NCBI RefSeq assembly: GCF_029227915.1
Contig: NC_079883.1
Coordinates: 31,560,001 to 31,624,000 of the forward strand
Direction of reading: 5' to 3'
Origin: Hydractinia symbiolongicarpus
Lineage: Eukaryota > Cnidaria > Hydrozoa > Anthoathecata > Hydractiniidae
Length of the DNA: 64,000 nt
The translations under genes and the position numbers were made by a program. The notes under the pieces were generated by a model. The model was not told where the DNA came from, did not search any database, and saw nothing but the letters and a program-made list of their open reading frames with translations. This document shows, piece by piece, positions 48,000 to 60,700 of the stretch (the stretch's first letter is position 1; every line of letters begins with the position of its first letter).

Positions 48000-50900
48000 A
48001 AAAAAAAAAAATTTAAAAAATCGTTTTGGAATTGAGTTTACTCACAGGGTACTTTCTTTGTATACATTCGACTATACGGGCCAAGCCCGGGATTTACGGG
48101 AAATCGCGGGTTTTCGTTTGCCGGCGATTAAACTTGTTTTATTCAGCGTCTCATCAAAAATGAAAACATTTTTAAAAACTGCAAGTCTCATGGGCTTTAG
48201 TGGTGAAATAATAATTTAAAAAATCGTTCGGGAAATGAGTTTACACCCTGGGTACTTTCTTTGTATAATTTTGACTATACGAGCCGAGTCCGGGATTTAC
48301 GGGAAGTCGCGGGTTTTCGTTTGAGGGCGATTAAACTTCTTTTATTAAGCGTCTCATCAAAAATGAAAACATTTTTAAAAACTACAAGTCTCATGGGCTT
48401 TAGTGGTTAAATAATAATTTAAAAAATCGTTCGGTAAATGCGTTTACCCCCTGGGTACTTTCTTTGTATACTTTTGACTATACGGGTCGAGTCCGGGATT
48501 TACGGGAAATCGCAGGTTTTCGTTTGCCAGCGATTAAACTTTTTTTATTCAGCGTTTCATCAAAAATGAAAACATTTTTGAAAACTACAAGTCTCATGCG
48601 TTTTAGTGGTGAAAAAATAATTTAAAAAATCGTTCGGGAAATGAGTTTACTCCATGGGTACTTTCTTTGTATACTTTTGACTATACGGGCCGAGTCCGGG
48701 ATTTACGGGAAATCGCAGGTTTTCGTTTGCCAGCGATTAAACTTCTTTTATTCAGCGTCTCATCAAAAATGAAAACATTTTTGAAAACTACAAGTCTCAT
48801 GCGTTTTAGTGGTGAAAAAATAAATTAAAAAATCGTTCGGGAAATGAGTTTACACCCTGGGTACTTTCTTTGTATACTTTTGCCTATACGGGCCGAGTCC
48901 GGATTTACGGGAAGTCGCGGGTTTTCGTTTGCCGGCGATTAAACTTCTTTTATTCAGCGTCTCATCAAAAATGAAAACATTTTTAAAAACTACAAGTCTC
49001 AAGCGTTTTAGTGGTGAAAAAAAAATTTAAAAAATCGTTCGGGAAATGAGTTTACTCCCTGGGTACTTTCTTTGTATACTTTTGACTATACGGGCCGAGT
49101 CCGGATTTACGGAAAGTCGCGGGTTTTCGTTTGCCGGCGATTAAACTTCTTTTATTCAGCGTCCCATCAAAAATGAAAACATTTTTAAAAACTACAAGTC
49201 TCAAGCGTTTTAGTGGCGAAAAAATAATTTAAAAAATCTTTCTGGAAATGAGTTTACTCACAGGGTACTTTCTTTGTATACATTCGACTGTACAGGCCAA
49301 GCCCGGGATTTACGGGAAATCGCGGGTTTTCGTTTGCCGGCGATTAAACCTCTTTCATTAAGCGTCTCATCAAAAATGAAAACATTTTTGAAAACTACAA
49401 GTCTCATGCGTTTTAGTGGTGAAATAGTAATTTAAAAAATCGTTCAGGAAATGAGTTTGCACCCTGGGTACTTTCTTTGTATACTTTTGCCTATACGGGC
49501 CGAGTCCGGGATATACGGGAAGTCGCGGGTTTTCGTTTGCCGGCGATTAAACCACTTTTATTCAGCGTCTCATCAAAAATGAAAACATTTTTGAAAACTA
49601 CAAGTCTCATGCGTTTTAGTGGTAAAAAAAAAATTTAAAAAATCGTTCGGGAAATGAGTTTACTCCCTGGGTACTTTCTTTGTATACTTTTGACTATACG
49701 GGCCGCGTCCGGGATTTACGGGAAATCGCAGGTTTTCGTTTGCCGGCGATTAAACTTCGTTTATTCAGCGTCTCATCAAAAATGAAAACATTTTTAAAAA
49801 CTACAAGTCTTATGCGTTTTAGTGGTGAAAAAATAATTTAAAAAATCGTTCGGGAAATGAGTTCAGGTTTTCTCCCTGGGTACTTTCTTTGTATACTTTT
49901 GACTATACGGGCCAAGCCCGGGATTAACGGGAAATCGCGGGTTTTCGTTTGCCGGCGATTAAACTTCGTTTATTCAGCGTCTCATCAAAAATGAAAACAT
50001 TTTTAAAAACTACAAGTCTTATGCGATTTAGTGGTGAAAAAATAATTTAAAAAATCGTTTTGGAAATGAGTTTACTCACAGGGTACTTTCTTTGTATACA
50101 TTCGACTATACGGGCCAAGCCCGGGATTTACGGGAAATCGCAGGTTTTCGTTTGCCGGCGATTAAACCTCTTTCATTAAGCGTCTCATCAAAAATGAAAA
50201 CATTTTTGAAAACTACAAGTCTCATGTGTTTTAGTGGTGAAATAGTAATTTAAAACATCGTTCGGGAAATGAGTTTACACCCTGGGTACTTTCTTTGTAT
50301 ACTTTTGCCTATTCGGGCCGAGTCCGGGATAAACGGGAAATCGCGGGATTTCGTTTGCCGGCGATTAAACCTCTTTCATTAAGCGTCTCATCAAAAATGA
50401 AAAAATTTTTGAAAACTACAAGTCTCATGCGCTTTAGTGGTAAAAAAAATTTAAAAAATCGTTCGGGAAATGAGTTTACTCCCTGGGTACTTTCTTTGTA
50501 TACTTTTGACTATACGGGCCGAGTCCGGGATTTACGGGAAATCGCAGGTTTTCGTTTGCCGGCGATTAAACTTCTTTTATTCAGCGTCTCATCAAAAATG
50601 AAAACATTTTTGAAAACTACAAGTCTCATGCGTTTTAGTGGTGAAAAAATAAATTAAAAAGTCGTTCGGGAAATGATTTTACTTCCTGGGTACTTTCTTT
50701 GTATACTTTTGACTATACGGGCCAAGCCCGGGATTTACGGGAAATCGCGGGATTTCGTTTGCCGGCGATTAAACCTCTTTCATTAAGCGTCTCATCAAAA
50801 ATGAAAACATTTTTAAAAACTACAAGTCTCATGCGTTTTAGTGGTAAAAAAAAAATTTTAAAAAATCGTTCGGGAAATGAGTTTACTCCCTGGGTACTTT

Positions 50901-53900
50901 CTTTGTATACTTTTGACTATACGGGCCGAGTCCGTGATTTACGGGAAATCGCAGGTTTTCGTTTGCCGGCGATTAAACTTCTTTTTTTCATCGTCTCATC
51001 AAAAATGAAAAAATTTTTGAAAACTACAAGTCTCATGGCCTTTAGTTGTGAAATAATAATTTATAAAATCGTTCGGGAAATGAGTTTACACCCTGGGTAC
51101 TTTCTTTGTATACTTTTGCCTATACGGGCCGAGTCCGGGATTTACGCGAAGTCGCGGGTTTTCGTTTGCCGGCGATTAAACTTCTTTTATTCAGCGTCTC
51201 ATCAAAAATGAAAACATTTCTAAAAACTACAAATCTCATGGGCTTTAGTGGTGAAATAATATTTTAAAAAATTATTCGGGAAATGAGTTTACTCCCTGGG
51301 TACTTTCTTTGTATACTTTTGACTATACGGGCCGAGTCCGGATTTACGGGAAATCGCAGGTTTTCGTTTGCCGGCGATTAAACTTCTTTTATTCAGCGTC
51401 TCATCAAAAATGAAAACATTTTTGAAAACTACAAGTCTCATGCGTTTTAGTGGTGAAAAAATAAATTAAAAAGTCGTTCGGGAAATGAGTTTACTTCCTG
51501 GGCACTTTCTTTGTATACTTTTGCCTATTCGGGCCGAGTCCGGGATTTACGGGAAATCGCGGGATTTCGTTTGCCGGCGATTAAACCTCTTTCATTAAGC
51601 GTCTCATCAAAAATGAAAACATTTTTGAAAACTACAAATCTCATGCGCTTTAGTGGTAAAAAAAAATTTAAAAAATCGTTCGGGAAATGAGTTTACTCCC
51701 TGGGTACTTTCTTTGTATACTTTTGACTATACGGGCCGAGTCCGGGATTTACGGGAAATCGCAGGTTTTCGTTTGTCGGCGATTAAACTTCTTTTATTCA
51801 GCGTCTCATCAAAAATGAAAACATTTTTGAAAACTACAAGTCTCATGCGTTTTAGTGGTGAAAAAATAAATTAAAAAGTCGTTCGGGAAATGATTTTACT
51901 TTCTGGGTACTTTCTTTGTATACTTTTGACTATACGGGCCAAGCCCGGGATTTACGGGAAATCGCGGGATTTCGTTTGCCGGCGATTAAACCTCTTTCAT
52001 TAAGCCTCTCATCAAAAATGAAAACATTTTTGAAAACTACAAGTCTCATGCGTTTTAGTGGTAAAAAAAAAATTTAAAAAATCGTTCGGGAAATGAGTTT
52101 ACTCCCTGGGTACTTTCTTTGTATACTTTTGACTATACGGGCCGAGTCCGTGATTTACGGGAAATCGCAGGTTTTCGTTTGCCGGCGATTAAACTTCTTT
52201 TTTTCATCGTCTCATCAAAAATGAAAACATTTTTGAAAACTACAAGTCTCATGGCCTTTAGTGGTGAAATAATAATTTAAAAAATCGTTCGGGAAATGAG
52301 TTTACACCCTGGGTACTTTCTTTGTATACTTTTGCCTATACGGGCCGAGTCCGGGATTTACGCGAAGTCGCGTGTTTTCGTTTGCCGGCGATTAAACTTC
52401 TTTTATTCAGCGTCTCATCAAAAATGAAAACATTTTTGAAAACTACAAATCTCATGCGCTTTAGTAGTAAAAAAAAATTTAAAAAATCGTTCGGGAAATG
52501 AGTTTACTCCCTGGGTACTTTCTTTGTATACTTTTGACTATACGGGCCGAGTCCGGGATTTACGGGAAATCGCAGGTTTTCGTTTGTCGGCGATTAAACT
52601 TCTTTTATTCAGCGTCTCATCAAAAATGAAAACATTTTTGAAAACTACAAGTCTCATGCGTTTTAGTGGTGAAAAAATAAATTAAAAAGTCGTTCGGGAA
52701 ATGATTTTACTTCCTGGGTACTTTCTTTGTATACTTTTGACTATACGGGCCAAGCCCGGGATTTACGGGAAATCGCGGGTTTTCGTTTGCCGGCGATTAA
52801 ACCTCTTTCATTAAGCCTCTCATCAAAAATGAAAACATTTTTGAAAACTACAAGTCTCATGCGTTTTAGTGGTAAAAAAAAAATTTAAAAAATCGTTTTG
52901 GAAATGAGTTTACTCCCTGGGTACTTTCTTTGTATACTTTTGACTATACGGGCCGAGTCCGTGATTTACGGGAAATCGCAGGTTTTCGTTTGCCGGCGAT
53001 TAAACTTCTTTTTTTCATCGTCTCATCAAAAATGAAAACATTTTTGAAAACTACAAGTCTCATGGCCTTTAGCGGTGAAATAATAATTTAAAAAATCGTT
53101 CGGGAAATGAGTTTACACCCTGGGTACTTTCTTTGTATACTTTTGACTATACGGGCCGAGTCCGGATTTACGGGAAATTGCAGGTTTTCGTTTGCTGGCG
53201 ATTAAACTTCTTTTATTCAGCGTCTCATCAAAAATGAAAACATTTTTGAAAACTACAAGTCTCATGCGTTTTAGTGGTGAAAAAATAAATTAAAAAGTCG
53301 TTCGGGAAATGAGTTTTCTTCCTGGGTACTTTCTTTGTATACTTTTGACTATACGGACAAAGCCCGGGATTTACGGGAAATCGCGGGATTTCGTTTGCCG
53401 GCGATTAAACCTCTTTCATTAAGCCTCTCATCAAAAATGAAAACATTTTTGAAAACTACAAGTCTCATGCGTTTTAGTGGTAAAAAAAAATTAAAAAAAT
53501 CGTTCGGGAAATGAGTTTACTCCCTGGGTACTTTCTTTGTATACTTTTGACTATACGGGCCGAGTCCGGGATTTACGGGAAATCGCAGGTTTTTTTTTGC
53601 CGGCGATTAAACTTTTTTTTTTCAGCGTCTCATCAAAAATGAAAACATTTTTGAAAACTACAAGTCTCATGCGTTTTAGTGGTGAAAAAATAAATTAAAA
53701 AATCGTTCGGGAAATAAGTTTTCTTCCTGGGTACTTTCTTTGTATATTTTTGACTTTACGGGCCAAGCCCGGGATTTACGGGAAATCGCGGGTTTTCGTT
53801 TGCCGGCGATTAAACTTCTTTTATTCAGCGTCTCATCAAAAATGAAAACATTTTTGAAAACTACAAGTCTTATGCGTTTTAGTGGTGAAAAAATAATTTA

Positions 53901-54700
53901 AAAAATCGTTCTGGAAATGAGTTTACTCCCTGGGTACTTTCTTTGTAGACTTTTGACTATACGGGCCGAGTCCGGGATTTACGGGAAATCGCAGGTTTTC
54001 GTTTGCCAGCGATTAAACTTCTTTTATTCAGCGTCTCATCAAAAATGAAAACATTTTTGAAAACTACAAGTCTCATGCGTTTTAGTGGTGAAAAAATAAA
54101 TTAAAAAGTCGTTCGGGAAATGATTTTACTTCCTGGGTACTTTCTTTGTATACTTTTGACTATACAGGCCAAGCCCGGGATTTACGGGAAATCGCGGGTT
54201 TTCGTTTGCCGGCGATTAAACCTCTTCCATTAAGCGTCTCATCAAAAATGAAAACATTTTTGAAAACTACAAGTCTCATGTGTTTTAGTGGTGAAATAGT
54301 AATTTAAAAAATCGTTCTGGAAATGAGTTTACTCCCTGGGTACTTTCTTTGTAGACTTTTGACTATACGGGCCGAGTCCGGGATTTACGGGAAATCGCAG
54401 GTTTTCGTTTGCCAGCGATTAAACTTCTTTTATTCAGCGTCTCATCAAAAATGAAAACATTTTTGAAAACTACAAGTCTTATGCGTTTTAGTGGTGAAAA
54501 AATAATTTAAAAAATCGTTCTGGAAATGAGTTTACTCACAGGGTACTTTCTTTGTATACATTCGACTATACGGGCCAAGCCCGGGATTTACGGGAAATCG
54601 CGGGTTTTCGTTTGCCGGCGATTAAACCTCTTCCATTAAGCGTCTCATCAAAAATGAAAACATTTTTGAAAACTACAAGTCTCATGTGTTTTAGTGGTGA
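48000..54700 (+). repeat. More divergent satellite stretch with short local duplications
   Basis: Monomers here vary more and carry single-base losses (GTCCGGATTT), GGGAAGTCGC, TTGCCTATACGG, TTTTTTTCATCG and a 6-bp longer unit at about 49857-49875 (GAGTTCAGGTTTT before CTCCC). The GTCCGTGATTT monomer recurs at 50931, 52147 and 52958 (steps of six and four monomers), and GTAGACTTTTGAC recurs two monomers apart near 53.95 and 54.35 kb. Gene content: none seen. Confidence 0.7.
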
Positions 54701-57700
54701 AATAGTAATTTAAAAAATCGTTCGGGAAATGAGTTTACACCCTGGGTACTTTCTTTGTATACTTTTGACTATACGGGCTGAGTCCGGATTTACGGGAAAT
54801 CGCAGGTTTTCGTTTGCCAGCGATTAAACTTCTTTTATTCAGCGTCTCATCAAAAATGAAAACATTTTTGAAAACTACAAGTCTCAAGCGTTTTAGTGGT
54901 GAAAAAATAAATTAAAAAGTCGTTCCGGAAATGATTTTACTTCCTGGGTACTTTCTCTGTATACTTTTGACTATACGGGCCAAGCCCGGGATTTACGGGA
55001 AATCGCGGGATTTCGTTTGCCGGCGATTAAACCTCTTTCATTAAGCCTCTCATCAAAAATGAAAACATTTTTGAAAACTACAAGTATCATGCGTTTTAGT
55101 GGTGAAAAAATAAATTAAAAAATCGTTCGGGAAATGAGTTTACTTCCTGGGTACTTTCTTTGTATACTTTTGACTATACGGGCCAAGCCCGGGATTTACG
55201 GGAAATCGCGGGTTTTCGTTTGCCGGCGATTAAACTTCTTTTATTCAGTGTCTCATCAAAAATGAAAACATTTGTGAAAACTACAAGTCTTATGCGTTTT
55301 AGTGGTGAAAAAATAATTTAAAAAATCGTTCTGGAAATGAGTTTACTCACAGGGTACTTTCTTTGTATACATTCGACTATACGGGCCAAGCCCGGGATTT
55401 ACGGGAAATCGCGGGTTTTCGTTTGCCGGCGATTAAACCTCTTTCATTAAGCGTCTCATCAAAAATGAAAACATTTTTGAAAACTACAAGTCTCATGTGT
55501 TTTAGTGGTGAAATAGTAATTTAAAAAATCGTTCGGGAAATGAGTTTACACCCTGGGTACTTTCTTTGTATACTTTTGCCTATACGGGCCGAGTCCGGGA
55601 TTTACGGGAAGTCGCGGGTTTTTGTTTGCCGGCGATTAAACTTCTTTTATTCAGCGTCTCATCAAGAATGATAACCTTTTTAAAAACTAAAAGTGTCATG
55701 GGCTTTAGTGGTGAAATAATAATTTAAAAAATCGTTCGGGAAATGAGTTTACTCCCTGGGTACTTTCTTTGTATACTTTTGACTATACGGGCTGAGTCCG
55801 GATTTACGGGAAGTCGCGGGTTTTCGTTTGCCGGCGATTAAACTTCTTTTATTCAGCGTCTCATCAAAAATGAAAACATTTTTAAAAACTACAAGTCTCA
55901 AGCGTTTTAGTGGTGAAAAAAAAATTTAAAAAATCGTTCGGGAAATGAGTTTACTCCCTGGGTACTTTCTTTGTATACATTCGACTATACGGGCCAAGCC
56001 CGGGATTTACGGGAAATCGCGGGATTTCGTTTGCCGGCGATTAAACCTCTTTCATTAAGCGTCTCATCAAAAATGAAAACATTTTTGAAAACTACAAGTC
56101 TCATGCGTTTTAGTGGTTAAAAAAAAATTTAAAAAATCTTTCGGGAAATGAGTTTACTCCCTGGGTACTTTCTTTGTATACTTTTGACAATACGGGCCGA
56201 GTCCGGGATTTACGGGAAATCGCAGGTTTTCGTTTGCCGGCGATTAAACTTCTTTTATTCAGCGTCTCATCAAAAATGAAAACATTTTTGAAAACTACAA
56301 GTCTTATGCGTTTTAGTGGTGAAAAAATAATTTAAAAAATCGTTCTGGAAATGAGTTTACTCACAGGGTACTTTCTTTGTATACATTCGACTATACGGGC
56401 CAAGACCGGGATTTACGGGAAATCGCGGGATTTCGTTTGCCGGCGATTAAACCTCTTTCATTACGCGTCTCATCAAAAATGAAAACATTTTTGAAAACTG
56501 CAAGTCTCATGCGTTTTAGTGGTGAAAAAATAATTTAATAAATCGGTCGGGAAATGAGTTTACTCCCTGGGTACTTTCTTTGTACACTTTTGACTATACG
56601 GGCCGAGTCCGGATTTACGGGAAGTCGCGGGTTTTCGTTTGCCGGCGATTAAACTTCTTTTATTCAGCGTCTCATCAAAAATGAAAACATTTTTGAAAAC
56701 TTCAAGTCTTATGCGTTTTAGTGGTGAAAAAATAATTTAAAAAATCGTTCTGGAAATGAGTTTACTCACAGGGTACTTTCTTTGTATACATTCGACTATA
56801 CGGGCCCAGCCCGGGATTTATTGGAAATCGCGGGTTTTCGTTTACCGGCGATTAAAACTCTTTCATTAAGCGTCTCATCAAAAATGAAAACATTTTTGAA
56901 AACTACAAGTCTCATGTGTTTTAGCTGTGAAATAGTAATTTAAAAAATCGTTCGGGAAATGAGTTTACACCCTGGGTACTTTCTTTGTATACTTTTGCCT
57001 ATTCGGGCCGAGTCCGGGATTTACGGGAAATCGCGGGATTTCGTTTGCCGGCGATTAAACCTCTTTCATTAAGCATCTCATCAAAAATGAAAACATTTTT
57101 GAAAACTACAAGTCTCATGCGCTTTAGTGGTAAAAAAAAAAAATTTAAAAAATCGTTCGGGAAATGAGTTTACTCCCTGGGTACTTTCTTTGTATACTTT
57201 TGACTATACGGGCCGAGTCCGGGATTTACGGGAAATCGCAGGTTTTCGTTTGCCAGCGATTAAACTTCTTTTATTCAGCGTCTCATCAAAAATGAAAACA
57301 TTTTTGAAAACTACAAGTCTCATGCGTTTTAGTGGTGAAAAAATAAATTAAAAAGTCGTTCGGGAAATGATTTTACTTCCTGGGTACTTTCTTTGTATAC
57401 TTTTGACTATACGGGCCAAGCCCGGGATTTACGGGAAATCGCGGGATTTCGTTTGCCGGCAATTAAACCTCTTTCATTAAGCCTCTCATCAAAAATGAAA
57501 ACATTTGTGAAAACTACAAGTCTTATGCGTTTTAGTGGTGAAAAAATAATTTAAAAAATCGTTCTGGAAATGAGTTTACTCACAGGGTACTTTCTTTGTA
57601 TACATTCGACTATACGGGCCAAGCCTGGGATTTACGTGAAATCGCGGGTTTTCGTTTGCCGGCGATTAAACCTCTTTCATTAAGCGTCTCATCAAAAATG

Positions 57701-60700
57701 AAAACATTTTTGAAAACTACAAGTCTCATGTGTTTTAGTGGTGAAATAGTAATTTAAAAAATCGTTCGGGAAATGAGTTTACACCCTGGGTACTTTCTTT
57801 GTATACTTTTGACTATACGGGCTGAGTCCGGATTTACGGGAAATCGCAGGTTTTCGTTTGCCAGCGATTAAACTTCTTTTATTCAGCGTCTCAGCAAAAA
57901 TGAAAACATTTTTGAAAACTACAAGTCTCAAGCGTTTTAGTGGTGAAAAAATAAATTAAAAAGTCGTTCCGGAAATGATTTTACTTCCTGGGTACTTTCT
58001 CTGTATACTTTTGACTATACGGGCCAAGCCCGGGATTTACGGGAAATCGCGGGATTTCGTTTGCCGGCGATTAAACCTCTTTCATTAAGCCTCTCATCAA
58101 AAATGAAAACATTTTTGAAAACTACAAGTATCATGCGTTTTAGTGGTGAAAAAATAAATTAAAAAATCGTTCGGGAAATGAGTTTACTTCCTGGGTACTT
58201 TCTTTGTATACTTTTGACTATACGGGCCAAGCCCGGGATTTACGGGAAATCGCGGGTTTTCGTTTGCCGGCGATTAAACTTCTTTTATTCAGTGTCTCAT
58301 CAAAAATGAAAACATTTGTAAAAACTACAAGTCTTATGCGTTTTAGTGGTGAAAAAATAATTTAAAAAATCGTTCTGGAAATGAGTTTACTCACAGGGTA
58401 CTTTCTTTGTATACATTCGACTATACGGGCCAAGCCCGGGATTTACGGGAAATCGCGGGTTTTCGTTTGCCGGCGATTAAACCTCTTTCATTAAGCGTCT
58501 CATCAAAAATGAAAACATTTTTGAAAACTACAAGTCTCATGTGTTTTAGTGGTGAAATAGTAATTTAAAAAATCGTTCGGGAAATGAGTTTACACCCTGG
58601 GTACTTCCTTTGTATACTTTTGCCTATACGGGCCGAGTCCGGGATTTACGGGAAGTCGCGGGTTTTCGTTTGCCGGCGATTAAACTTCTTTTATTCAGCG
58701 TCTCATCAAGAATGATAAACTTTTTAAAAACTAAAAGTGTCATGGGCTTTAGTGGTGAAATAATAATTTAAAAAATCGTTCGGGAAATGAGTTTACTCCC
58801 TGGGTACTTTCTTTGTATACTTTTGACTATACGGGCTGAGTCCGGATTTACGGGAAGTCGCGGGTTTTCGTTTGCCGGCGATTAAACTTCTTTTATTCAG
58901 CGTCTCATCAAAAATGAAAACATTTTTAAAAACTACAAGTCTCAAGCGTTTTAGTGGTGAAAAAAAAATTTAAAAAATCGTTCGGGAAATAAGTTTACTC
59001 CCTGGGTACTTTCTTTGTATACATTCGACTATACGGGCCAAGCCCGGGATTTACGGGAAATCGCGGGATTTCGTTTGCCGGTGATTAAACCTCTTTCATT
59101 AAGCGTCTCATCAAAAATGAAAACATTTTTGAAAACTACAAGTCTCATGCGTTTTAGTGGTTAAAAAAAAAATTTAAAAAATCTTTCGGGAAATGAGTTT
59201 ACTCCCTGGGTACTTTCTTTGTATACTTTTGACAATACGGGCCGAGTCCGGGATTTACGGGAAATCGCAGGTTTTCGTTTGCCGGCGATTAAACTTCTTT
59301 TATTCAGCGTCTCATCAAAAATGAAAACATTTTTGAAAACTACAAGTATTATGCGTTTTAGTGGTGAAAAAATAATTTAAAAAATCGTTCTGGAAATGAG
59401 TTTACTCACAGGGTACTTTCTTTGTATACATTCGACTATACAGGCCAAGACCGGGATTTACGGGAAATCGCGGGATTTCGTTTGCCGGCGATTAAACCTC
59501 TTTCATTACGCGTCTCATCAAAAATGAAAACATTTTTGAAAACTGCAAGTCTCATGCGTTTTAGTGGTGAAAAAATAATTTAAAAAATCGGTCGGGAAAT
59601 GAGTTTACTCCCTGGGTACTTTCTTTGTATACTTTTGACTATACGGGCCGAGTCCGGATTTACGGGAAGTCGCGGGTTTTCGTTTGCCGGCGATTAAACT
59701 TCTTTTATTCAGCGTCTCATCAAAAATGAAAACATTTTTAAAAACTACAAATCTCATGCGTTTTAGTGGTAAAAAAAAAATTTAAAAAATCGTTCGGGAA
59801 ATAAGTTTACTCCCTGGGTACTTTCTTTGTATACATTCGACTATACGGGCCAAGCCCGGATTTACGGGAAATCGCGGGATTTCGTTTGCCGGCGATTAAA
59901 CCTCTTTCATTAAGCGTCTCATCAAAAATGAAAACATTTTTAAAAACTGCAAGTCTCATGCGTTTTAGTGGTGAAATGATAATTTAAAAAATCGTTTTGG
60001 AAATGAGTTTACTCACAGGGTACTTTCTTTGTATACATTCGACTATACGGGCCAAGCCCGGGATTTACGGGAAATCGCGGGTTTTCGTTTGCCGGCGATT
60101 AAACCTCTTTCATTAAGCGTCTCATCAAAAATGAAAACATTTTTGAAAACTACAAGTCTCATGTGTTTTAGTGGTGAAATAGTAATTTAAAAAATCGTTC
60201 AGGAAATGAGTTTACACCCTGGGTACTTTCTTTGTATACTTTTGCCTATACGGGCCGAGTCCGGGATTTACGGGAAGTCGCGGGTTTTCGTTTGCCGGCG
60301 ATTAAACTTCTTTTATTCAGCGTCTCATCAAAAATGACAACTTTTTTAAAAACTAAAAGTGTCATGGGCTTTAGTGGTGAAATAATAATTTAAAAAATCG
60401 TTCGGGAAATGAGTTTACTCCCTGGGTACTTTCTTTGTATACATTCGACTATACGGGTCAAGCCCGGGATTTACGGGAAATCGCGGGATTTCGTTTGCCG
60501 GCGATTAAACCTCTTTCATTAAGCGTCTCATCAAAAATGAAAACATTTTTGAAAACTACAAGTCTCATGTGTTTTAGTGGTGAAATAGTAATTTAAAAAA
60601 TCGTTCGGGAAATGAGTTTACACCCTGGGTACTTTTTTTGTATACTTTTGACTATACGGGCTGAGTCCAGATTTACGGGAAATCGCAGGTTTTCGTTTGC

